This document shows, one piece after another, positions 33,401 to 45,400 of a stretch of DNA of 64,000 bases. The stretch is from assembly GCF_048773025.1 (NCBI RefSeq), contig NC_133570.1:21736001-21800000 (forward strand). Direction: 5' to 3'. Every line of letters begins with the position of its first letter. Position 1 is the stretch's first letter. Source of the DNA: Camelus bactrianus (taxonomy: Eukaryota > Chordata > Mammalia > Artiodactyla > Camelidae). The position numbers were made by a program, and so were the translations under genes. Below the pieces are notes generated by a model. It saw nothing but the letters and a program-made list of their open reading frames with translations. It had not been told where the DNA came from and did not search any database.

Positions 33401-36400
33401 TGGGGTGGGGAGACTGATTTACTTTAGGCTGGAAGTTGCATTCAGTTAAAATTTGAAGGGTAATTATTAAAAGCATAGAAGTAGAATCTATAACTTCCTA
33501 ACTAGTAAAGAAAATGATTTAAGAAAAATTTTAATGAAAAAAGAGGCAAACAAACTGACAGAAGGAAAGTTGTTTTCCTCTGGCCAGCCACCACCATTTT
33601 TAAACAGTCTGCCCCTTGCCACACTCTGTGATGCAGGACAACCCACGAAGGTGTTCAGGACTTTCTGCAGCCCCTGAGACTGTCCTGTCTAGGGAGTGAG
33701 AGTTTGCTTCTGCCCTTGCCCTGCTCCTTCATCCCCTCCCTTAGCGACTGTCTCCTCTGTGCACGGGGCTAAGCAAAGACCAGGACGCGCAGCCTGGCTG
33801 CCCACCCGCCCAGCCGAGGCCCTGTGCGCTGAGAGGCGGGCAGCGGAATGCCCGCGGGCCCCCTAAGAAGCAGCACGTGTTGTGTGAGGCAGAACCACTT
33901 TGGGGATCTCCCTCCTGTTATTAAATTTCTGCATTTGGAAACTAGAGAAAGCATAAAGAACATGAAAACTCTGCCTGTCAATCCTACCACCCCAGGATTA
34001 ACCACTATTCCCTCGAGTTGGTTTATTCCTGTGGACTTTTGCCAGGTGTCACAGGGTGTGTGCGATTGTTGTATCCCCTGCCTCTCAGTTACTGTCACAC
34101 TGTGAGCGTTTTTCCACATTATTTAAATGTGCTTTGAGAACGTGATTTTAGTGCATACATAATCCTGCGTTGTCTTGAGGCACTGGACCAGGTCTTTCTG
34201 TTCTTAGTGCGTCTCATCTGCCCGCTGTACTATCCTGAGCACACATCACCTCCACAAATCGGTGGTGGAGCTCCTCCCGGGAGACTCTGCACATCAAGGG
34301 CTACACTCATTCATTTCCACTTAGACGAGTGAAGTCGGCCCCAGTTCTAAACACTCATTTGTTGCCAGGGACCTGTGTGTGCTTAGACTGATGTCTCAGG
34401 CACAGAGACTGGGCCTCCAGGAGGGGGTCTCGTCCTTGCTGGGGGACAGCGTGTAAGCCCTGCACTACTGTGGTTGGTGTGCCGTGCCAGCAGTGAGGCC
34501 AAGGTCGTGCATGCCACATGCGTCCCCCCTGGCATCTGTGCACTGAGCACAGCATGCATGGCGGCCACATGCGCCTCCTCGGGCCCTGGATGTCCCGAGA
34601 CGCCGGGTTGGTTGGGGTGAGCAGCTGGCAACACCCTGCTGCCACTACAGGTCACAGTTGTCCTGTCGCAGCCTAGGCAGCCTGGGCTTGATACAACCTG
34701 AGAAAGCCACCCCTCCACCTCCATGTTTCCTTGGCAGATTTTCGTCCAGGGCTGCCTGGCGGGGAAGAGCGTGTGTCACGTGAAGGCCGGCTGCGTCATG
34801 TGTGGGTACCTGAAGCTGCTGCCCATGTTCAGCATGGTGTTGCCGGGGATGATCAGCCGCGTCCTGTACTCAGGTGATTCTCTCACTGACGCATCCACGC
34901 TGACCACATCTCTCCAAGGCATCTGGAGGGCGCGGGCTTGCACGGTCTCCCACAGCGGGCTGGGCTTGAGATGCCCAGAGTGCTTTCCTGAGAGCCAGTG
35001 GATTCAGGGTAGGGATGTAGCCCCACAGAAGTCTGGCGGGGATAGGGGGTGGAGGTGGCGAGAGAGAAACTTCAGAGACGAGTTCGGGCAGGGAAGGGCC
35101 AGTCGGGCCTCCCTGCCGCCTCTGCGCACCATGAGGCCCAGTCCCTGGGAGGCCAGCTGCTTCCCTCGCCCCGCAGGCCGTCCTGTGGGCACCCCAGCTG
35201 CCCGGCCAGGCCACGGCTGATGCTCTTGGCTGCTCTCCAACCACAGACGGACCCCTAAAGTGGGTCTGACGCGCAGGCCCATGTTCTCTCCAGTGAGTGC
35301 TACCAGGACGTCCCTGCTCCCTTCACAAGCTCTTGTAACTTCGTGCATGTCCCTAGTCCCCGTTCCAGCCTCGTTTCACTGGCTGTGCTGCCTCCGGCAC
35401 CTGGTCTGTTCATTCATTAACCATCTATGGAGCCTGTGCTCTGATGGCACAGCCCCGGGGCGGAGCAGGGGGCTTCCAAGAGTCCTCTGCTGCAGTGCTT
35501 GACGAGGACCAGCAGAAGGTAGGCCTTCTGATTGCGAAGCTCCACGTGCACTAGACGTCTCCAGCCCTGACGGTCCTCCAGTCTGCCCTGGAGACATGCC
35601 TCTTCTTAAAATCCTAATTCCTTTCCAGTTTCAACATCCCAGATTTGGCCTTCAGCTGTCAGGGAGCATGTTTTGGGTTCTCGTAGGTGGTGCCTCCTCA
35701 TAGGTTGGAAAATAGGCCCCTGTGCTCCCTAGGACCCCAGAGTCCCTTGGGCTTGGTGGCCCCACCTCCCTACCTGCACTTCATAGTGCAGACCACTCAG
35801 CCCACCGAGGAAGAAGATGGACAAAATCAATGTCTCTTGGACTCTGGAAGTGGCGGCGGCGGGGGGGAGGAGAGAGGGCACAGGAACCCACACTCCCCGA
35901 GCCTCTGCCCACCGTGGGTAGAGCTGGTGGAGCTGACCTGGGGTGGCCGCAGGGTGGGGAGGGGCCCGGAACCACGTGTCCCAAGCCTGAGAAATGTCCA
36001 GACTCGCAGACTGTTTACACAGGCCGGCTGTATGAAGCCAGAGAGCCATTTGTCACAGAAGCTGGACAGCTGCCCCCACTCCTGAAAGAATATGCCTTTC
36101 CAGTAACGTGAATGCTTCTGGCCCTAGCTTCTGGGTCTTTCCCCCACCAGAGGGAGGCCAGACGTCACCAAGGTATGATTCCGTCAGTCTGGCTTTCTGT
36201 GTGGGCCGCTATATTAGTTGAGGCTCTTGACTGAATGTGACGTGCACTTTTAGCTCCTCTTTCTTCCGAGCTGGTGTCCTCCACAGTCCGTCTGGGGGTG
36301 AGATGACTGCCAGCAGCACCAGGCTTCCCCACCACCAGCCCAGCAATCCCCAGGAGGGGTGTTCCCTTCCCCACAGTTCCAGCAAAAGTCCCAGGAGAGC

Positions 36401-39400
36401 CTTGGTGCGTTCACTGGAGTGACAAGGACCAGTCATTGTGGCCAAGGGGAAGGAGTTTCCAGAATGGCCGGGGCTGGCGCCGAGGGAGACTGTGGTCCTG
36501 CTCGCGGGGAGGGAGTTTTCACACCCTTTCCTGACGCCCCCGGTGGCACCACTGGCCCTCCACGTGAACCCAGGCAGAGTCCCGCCACCTTCTAGTCCAC
36601 TCTGGCTCGTTGCTTCTGTTTCTTTCTCAGGCCATAACTTTATATCCCTTATTTACACTCTTCAAGGACATACCACATTCACTTCCTTTACTTCCCTTTG
36701 TCCAAAATTTCTTCCCAAATACTCTGAAATAACACCCCAGTAAGATCACATGTCACTATGTGGATAAATAACCATTTGCTTCCCTGACACCAGCTGGGAT
36801 CATTGAAAGTCTTGTTGAGGTCACGGGACTTGCTGTGGGGTCAGGCGGTGAACTGGCCGAAGCACCGGCCACCAGACTCCCCTGGCCTGACTCTCAGCCC
36901 TGACCTCCACCCCACGCTCCTGAATTGGAGACCACAAATCTGACATCCACACACGATTTGCTTCCCTGTTCTCCGATCTCAGATGTCAGAGCTCAGCAGC
37001 CAGTGCACAGGGGTGACCGTTGTCTCTCTCTGCAGATAAAGTGGCCTGTGTGGTGCCCTCAGAGTGTGAAGAGTACTGTGGTTTCAGCACCGGCTGCAGC
37101 CCCATGGCCTACCCCGTGCTGGTGGTGGAGCTGCTGCCCAAAGGTGAGGCACGGACCAGCTGTACAGGGCTGTGAGCTGAGTCAGGAGTAACGGCGCCTG
37201 TGTGCCGGCGGAAGCGTAGGCTCAGGAGGGAGGGCCCTCGGGGTGTCCAGGGAGCCTTGCTGGCCTCCTCTGCATCCATCCTCCTCCGTCTCCCGGGCAC
37301 AGCCTCTGCACTGATCCCTCCTCACTCAGCCCCACCCTGGCTCCCTGGTTCCGTGGGTCGGTGCTCGGTGTTGTTCTGCCCTGTGGGCGTGTGGAGGTGA
37401 GGCTCCATCCAGTGGGATGGGCAGGGAGACAGCTTTCATCTCACCTGCTTCCCCACACCCCACAGAAATGGCCAAATGAATAGTACAGTTCTTTTTACAA
37501 ATTCCACGTTAGCTGTGTGAATCAGGCGAGCAGTGTTGAGACAGTTCCATAAAATACGATGTGGATGGACTGCAAGGGAGGGAAACCCTGACATCCCACA
37601 GTCAGGAAGGAGGCTTTCCAGTTTCACCAGCTGAGCCTGTCTTCAGGCGCCCCAGGCTGTGGCCCAGGGCCATGGGACGCTGAAGCAAGGCCTGGCCCGA
37701 GTAGCCCCCGAGTGCAGCGGGGCCTTGCTGCAGCAGCCTCCAGTGCAGCCCAGTGAGCCTCAGGCTGTCCCAACCACACACGGAGGTCCCTCGGCAGGGC
37801 ACGGTCCCTGCCGCTTAGTGGCCTTTCAGGTAAAGCCCTGGATTATCATGTTTGTAGCTAATGCTTGCTGAGCGCTTGCTCTGTGCTGGGCGCTGGGTTA
37901 CCCCGTGTTCTCACTGTACCTTAATCTTAACAGCAGCCCTGTGTGGTAGGCACTTTCATACCTACTTCACGGATGGGGACACTGAGGCACAAGGAGCCGC
38001 ATCACTTGCTGTGGTCTGGATCCTCTCGAGCCTCGGGGTCCTCCTCTGTGAAAGGGGCGGCAGTGTGTCCACTTGCCAGGCTGCAGGGGGCCATCAGGCG
38101 AATGCCTGAAGAGATTTTTGGCCCAAGTAGCTGCTCCTTTCCATTATGTAAAGACACAGTAGGCACATCACCAAGCGAGGACAGGTGTGATGCACTGATC
38201 TGTCTCAGAGGGGCCTCCATTCCAGCAAAGTCAGCGTGTGGGAAAGTCCTTCAGGCCTCAGGTACCTCCTGGCGTGGCCAGCAAGCTGGATGCCCAGAAA
38301 GGGTCCTTCTTTTCCAGGTGTTCAAGGCTTGATGGTGTCTGCTCTATGGGCCTCTCTCATGTCCTCCCTGACGTCTGTTTTCAGCGGTGCCAGCGCCGTG
38401 TTCACAATGGACATCTATACCCAGATGCGGCCGACAGCCACTGAGAAGGAGCTCATGATAACAGGAAGGTGAAGGATGCCTCTAATCGCATGAGTTACTG
38501 CTCTCAGTGAAAGATGCCCACAGTGTGCCGTTATGCAGAAAACGGAGGCACTAATGCTGCATACAGAGTTCCCCTGTCTGTGTACAGCATGGTGGTGGTT
38601 TCTTTTTGTCTGTTGCAGTTTTGCTGTGAAGATGTATTGCTTTTATAATCACAAAGAAAATTGTTTCCATTTGGGAAAAAATGAATAGTCACAATGATAG
38701 AAACGGGCATAGTGTATTAATGTACCCCCCAAACTAGTCTTTGTGAGGAAGTTTATATACATTGTCTCACTACCTCATTCAGTCCTCTTGACAGCTTTTA
38801 AAGGTAAGTTTTAGTCTTTATTCTCACTGTGCAAATGAGGGGAAAGTGGCTCAGAGAAGGGACTTGGTCTGTCTGAGATCACATGGTAAGCAGAACACAT
38901 CCATATCAGGGCCCCATCTTTAACCAGGAGGCCACATGTGCTAGGCACAGGGCAGGGATATGAACGTGTCAACGTGGGCCGCCATCATTCCGTAGGGTTT
39001 CACGCTGGCTGCCCGTGGACTACTTGTGGCCCACACACTTTGAATGTGGCCTGTGTCATGCCTAAAATGTTTCCTTCATCCCTTAGCGGGCGCACAGAGC
39101 CGTCTGTTTCACCTGCCTAACCCCTGCAGTGAAGTTTCCTGGTGCACTTTGTTAGCATTCCATTGTTTAAAAAACACTTTTCTCAGGAACTTTGAGAAAC
39201 AGATACTAGTTTTATTTAAAGTGTCATAGAACATAGGGGGAAAAGGAAGACTTAAATTCATTTTATAAAGTTCAAAATATTGATGCCAAAACCTAACAAA
39301 TACAGCGCAAAAAAAAAGATTAAAACTGAAGACTAATCTCACTTTAAAATACCAATGTAAAAATTGTAAATAAAATATTAGACACATATCCAACAATATA

Positions 39401-42400
39401 CTAAAAGGATGTTAAAAGAATGTCATCTCATTACCAACTGTGATTGTTGTCCGGAAATACAAGGATGGTTCAATATTAGGAAATGTACTAATTAATTCAC
39501 CATGTTAATAGATTAGAAGAGAAACATCAAATATATCCAGATGATGAAAAGGTATTTGGTAAAATAGGTACTTTTCAACATGATTAAACATATCCTTATC
39601 ACCTGAAAAGCCAAGATCACTCCTAATGGAACTAGGAAGGAACAAGGCAAGAATGTCCCCCTTACCACTGTATTTATACTAATATATATATAAAGTAAAA
39701 TACGTCATATATGGAGAAGTAGACCCACAGGTGAGGTCGGCAGACAAGGACTTTGAAATAACCATGATTAATATGTACAAGAAAGCTGAGGGGAAGGTGT
39801 ATAAAGTAGACGAAAAGAATTGGGAATTTCTCCAGAGAATTAGAATTTATAGAAATGAGAAGCTTTTTCTGGAATTGGAAAATAAATATCTGAAGTTAAA
39901 AACTCAGTGGATGGGTTAACAACAACTAATTGGCTGTCGCAGAAGACATAGTGGCGTGGAAATGAATCCGTCAACAACATGCAAACTGAAGCACACAGGG
40001 AAGAAGGGACACACAGACACGGAAGAATAACACACTTGTGACTGGAACATTGGAACTATGCACGTGTAATTGGAGAAGCGATTCTGCAAAGAAAATGGCC
40101 TAGAATTGTTATCTGGACAATTATCCAGAGATGAAGAAATCCCACAAATGGGAGACAGGAAAAACACAAAGGTGAGCATGCCCAGACCACGTGGTAGCAA
40201 TACTACTGAGGACTGAAGATCAAGCAGACCTTTAGAGCAGCCAGAGGGAAATAACCACATTTCCTTCAAAAGAGCAACACGGAGACTGACAGCAGAATTT
40301 TCAACAGAATCTAAAATCCAGAAAACAGCGGAATGACATCTTAAAGTGCTTGAAAAAACTGCCCACCTGGAATTCAGTGCCCATCAAAAAAGCCTCCTAA
40401 GTGAAGGTGAAACAAATGTCTGTTCTAATAAATGCAAGTTGAGAGAACTTGCTACAGTGGAATTTCACTTTCATTACATTTCAGTTCTGTTACATTAGAA
40501 TTTCATAAGAAATACTAAAGGACGTTCTTCAGGCTACAGGAAAATAACCCGGATCAAAGAGCTGACCTTCAGAGAAGGACAAACAGCACCAGAAAGGTAA
40601 GCATGTGGGAAATGGAATCAGGGAGTGTTGATACCAACGAGAGAAAAGTCCGTGCGATTTACAACACGTGGAGGGAAAACCTACGGCAGTGTCCCGGGAG
40701 ACGGGAGTCAAGTGTGGTCAGTTACAGTTACCCTGCTTACCTTCCCCCTCCCAGAACCTACCTTGAGACTGACAGTTTGTACCCTTTGACCACCTTCACC
40801 CCTCTCCCCTACCCTTACTCCCCACCTCAGATGGCCACCGGTCTGCTCTCTGTTTCCATGAACTCGGGCTTTTTTTAGATTCTACAATAAGTGAGACCAT
40901 ATTTGTCTTTCTCTGTCTGACTTATTTCACTTAGTATAATGCCCTAAAGGTTCGTCCATGTTGTCACAAATGGGAGGATTTCCTTCTTTTTTGTGGCTGA
41001 GTAATATTCCATTGAGTATGTATACCACATCTTCTTTATCCATTCATCTGTTAATAAACACTTAGGTTGTTTCTGTGTCTTGGCTACTGTGAATAATGCT
41101 GCCGTGAGCATGGGGGTACAGAGATTTCTTGATAAGGGTTGCATTGACTCGATAGATGGCTTTGAGTAGTGTGAACATTTTAACAGTATTAATTCATCTA
41201 ATTCATGAACACAAGATATCTTTCTGTTTATTTGTGTCTTCTTCAATTTATTATATCAATGTCTTATAGGCAGTGTAGAGATCTTTTATCTCCTTGGTTA
41301 AATTTATTCCTAAGTGTTTTATTGATTTTGATGCTCTTGTAACTGGGATTATTTTATTTCTTTTTCAGATAATTCATTGTTAGTATATAGAAACAGTACT
41401 GATTTTTGTGTTAGTTTTGTATCCTGAAACTTGTCTCTTCTTTAAGATTGAGGAAGGCTAAAAAAAAAAAAATGGGAAAATACATACCATGAAAAGATGA
41501 AGAAAATTTTAACAAAATAGTAGCAAATCAGGTCCAACAACAAATAAAAAGAATAATACACCGTGACCATCTGGAGTGTATTTCAGGAATGCAAGAACGG
41601 TTCTTTATTCAAAAATCAGTCAGTGTTCTTGACCGCACTAACTGAACACAGGAGCAAATGATATAGTATTCACAGCAGATAAAAACCCTGTAAACTTTTC
41701 AGTACCTATTTTTTTATCTTAGCAAATTAGAGAATTTAAAGGAACTTCTTTACTCTGACTTTTAAACACATATTTAAAAACCTGTAACATTTATCATGCT
41801 TAATGTTTATACGTGAAAATCTTTTCCCTTGAGACTGAGAATTAGACACACACGTCCACTCTAGCCGCTTTCCTCCACACTGTACTGGGAGTGCTGCTCT
41901 GTAAAAATGTGAGAACAGGACACAAATGACATAAGGATAGAAGTGGAAGAAATGCATCATCATAAAAGACGTTATAGACAAACTGTTAAAATTTCAACGT
42001 GGGTTTAGTTTAACAAGACTGATACAAGGTCAAATACAAGAATTAATCATACTTTATGCATTACACATTACACACATTACCATTTAGAGTATCATTAAAC
42101 CATATCAGATACCTAGGAATAAATCTCACAAAAGATTTGAGAAAATTGCTGAAAATTGCAAAGCATTATCAAGAGAAGTGAAGGAGACCTAGTGTAACAG
42201 GAATATACCACACTGGTGAATTAGGAGATTCGGTGTTGACAAGATGCTTCTTCTCTCCATATTCAGAGCAATCCCAATCAAAATGCAGGAACTTTTTTGT
42301 GTGCATGTAAAAATTGACAAACCAGTTCTAAAATTAATACAGAAATGCAAAGAGCAAAGAATATCCAAGGCAATTCTTAAAGCTGAACGAAGCTGGAGGA

Positions 42401-45400
42401 TTTAAGCGAGCAGAGATCAGTATCTACTGTGAAGCAATTCTAATTAGACAGTGTGGTTTTAGTGCAAATGTAGTCAAATCAGTGGAACATAATACAGAAT
42501 ACAGGAAAAGGTGAACAGGTGAACAGTGGAGAAAATGATAGGGGGGAAGGATTTTCAGTAAGTGGTACTAGGTAATTTGGGTATTCATTATAAAAATAAT
42601 ACTGACTAACTATACACAAAATTCCATTTCAGATGGACTGTGTATCTGAATGTGAAAGGTGAAACAGTAAAGTTTTTATAAGAAAAAGTGGTTGGCATGA
42701 CACTGGATTACCAACTACATATCATCTGCATGAACAGTAGCTTTCTTAGCATGTCTTAAAGAAATTTTTGCATCATCAAGAATTGTGTTCAAGTGGGGAG
42801 TATATATAGCTCAGTGGTAGAGTGCCTGCTTAGCATGCATGAGGTCCTGAGTTCAATTCCCAGTATCTTCACTAAAAATTAATAAATAAACCTAATTACC
42901 TTCCTATAAAGAAGAATAAAATGTTTTTAAATTTTAAAAAATTGTGTTCACGTATATCAGAAAGCAGATTCCAACATCTGATTTATAACTTCTGGCTCAT
43001 GTTCTGTGATCCCCATGTCCTGCAGGATTTGTGCCATCACCGGTGCGTGTTTTGGCGTGCTCTTGGAAGAAGCCATCTGACCAGACTCCCTGATGCCTGG
43101 TGATCACACTCCTTGAGCCAAATCACCCAATTAATGTGTTTCACCTAGCGTGGGGTACCAGTGAGCACCAGCCCTGGCATACCAGTGAGCAGAATGTTCA
43201 GAAGCATCCTCGCTGCAGTGGCTTCAAGCACCTCCCATACATTTACCTTATTATCTTTCCAGTGTCTGTAGAATCTCTAGTAATGCTAATATGTAGGGAG
43301 GTTTCTTTTTCTCTTGAGCAAACCTACCTAGAGGATTATCCATTTTAATAAATCTTTCCAAAGGACCAACTTTTGGATTTGTTGATGCCTCTGTTTTTTG
43401 TGTTTTTTCCCCATTGATTTCTATTTTTGTTTCCTTTTGTCTATTTACTTTGGATTTACCCTGGTTTTCTTTTTCTTTTTTTAGCTTCTTAAAGTGGAAA
43501 TTCATATTGTTGGTTTAAAACCTTTCTGATGTTTTATGATCACCACTTAAAACTACAAATTTCCGCTTGCTTTAGCTGCATCCTGCAAATTTTGATAAGT
43601 TCTGTCTTCATTTTCAGTTAGTTCAAAGTATTTCTTAATTTCCTCGTGATTTTTTTCTTTGTTCATGGATTATTTAAAAGTGTGCTTTTCAATTTCCAAG
43701 TATTTGGTACTTTCTTAATTCTTTTATTGTTATTGATTTTTAATTTACTACCACTGTGATCCAAAGATATACACTATGAGACTTTAATCTTTTGAAATTT
43801 TTTGATATTTTTGTATTCTTTCTTAATTTTTGTCTAATAGAAGCTTCAGTTGTGGTTATGTAGTTTTCTGTTTCTGTCTTATGGTTCTTTCAGGGTTTTT
43901 TGCTTCATATATAGTCAAGTTCTGGTATTAGGTGCATTTATGCTGGTTACGGTTTCCTGAGGAATTAACTTTTTCATCATTATGAAATCGCCCTTTTTAT
44001 CTCTGCTAATACTTCTTGTCTTGAGGTTTGCTTCATTACCAATACAGGCCATACCAGCTTTCTTATGCTTAGTGTTTATAACATCTTTTACTTTCAGACT
44101 ATAAATATGTTTGAAGTGAGTCCCTTGTAGAGCACATACAGTTGCATTTTGATTTTTTAATCTAATCTGACAATCTCTGCCTTTATAATTTGAGTGCTAA
44201 GTTCACTTTCACTTAGTGTAATTATTAACAAGGCTGGAAATAGTTTCTATATTTTATTTTAATTTCTTCTGGTTGTTTCAGGCATTATACTAGGCATTAT
44301 TAACCTATCTTAGTCTACTTACAGTTAATACTGTATCATTTTATGTAAAATGTGAGCTCTTTGCAAGAGTATATGCCATTTTCCCCTTTCATCCTTCATG
44401 TTATGTTTCTCATATTTTTACATCTACATCCACTATAAATCCCACAGTACAGATGAGAGTGATACAATTTTTTGCTTTAAGCAGCCAATTGCCTTTTAGA
44501 GAAATGAAAATGAGACACTGTAGGTAGCATCTTATGTTTTACTTTCTTGGTGCTCGTCATCCCTTCTTTCAGGTTTGAGTTTCCATCTGTGTCATTTCCC
44601 TTCACCCTAAAGAACTTCAGTTTGTCTTGTGATGCAGGTCTGTCAGTAAAAGATTCTCTCAGTTTTTGTTTATTGGAAAATATTTTTATTTCATCTTTAT
44701 TTTTGAAGAATTTTTTTGCTGGATGCAGAATTCTGGGTTGAAAGGTTTTTTTTGTTTTTTGGGTTTTTTTAAAAATTTTAAGTACAGTCTTCCATTCTCT
44801 TCTGTCCTCTTGTTTCTGATGAGAAATCATCAATAATTCATAGTACTGCTCTCTGTGTGTAATGTACCTTTTTTCCTGGTCTTCAAGATTTTCCATTCAT
44901 TTTTGGTTTTCAACAGTTTTATTATGATGTGCTTAAGGGTGTGTTTGTGTGTGTGTTTATCCTGATTGGGCTTTGCTGAACTTCTAAATCTGTAAATTAT
45001 TGGTTTTCACCAAATTTGGAAAATTGTTGACCATTATTTCTCTGCGTATTTGTCTGTTCCATCCCCCATATTTTTTGTGACTCTACTTACACACATACTG
45101 GCTCTTTTGATATTGTCCCACAGATCGCTGGGGTTCTGTTTACTTAAAAAAATTTTTTCTCTGTGTTCTTCCATTTAGATTTCTATCACTCTTCCTTTAG
45201 GTTTATTGGCTCTTTTTTCTTTTCCAATCTACTCTTAAGGCCAACCAGTGAATCTTTCATTTCATTTATTGAAATTTCAGTTCTGGAATTTCTATTTGGT
45301 TCCTTTTCAAATTTTTTTTTTGAATGTCCAGTTTTTTGTTGATTTCCTGTCTGTTCCCTCATAAGTATCATTTTCTTTAAATCCTTTAAGATAACTGTAG

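Larger units (their letters stand above)
29431..34737 (+). other. Intron 8 of the SLC5 gene
   Basis: 5.3 kb, mostly decayed L1 segments of at least two copies (listed). 33560-34737 is unique sequence with no exon-like signal. Confidence 0.85.

Noticed and set aside
34723-35220. A 165-codon frame starting just before exon 9
   Set aside because: It is exon 9 read through into intron 9. The donor at 34874 and phase agreement with exon 10 show the true end.
44900-44965. TG-rich stretch as a microsatellite or regulatory site
   Set aside because: It is part of the T-rich reverse L1 and only a few TG units long.
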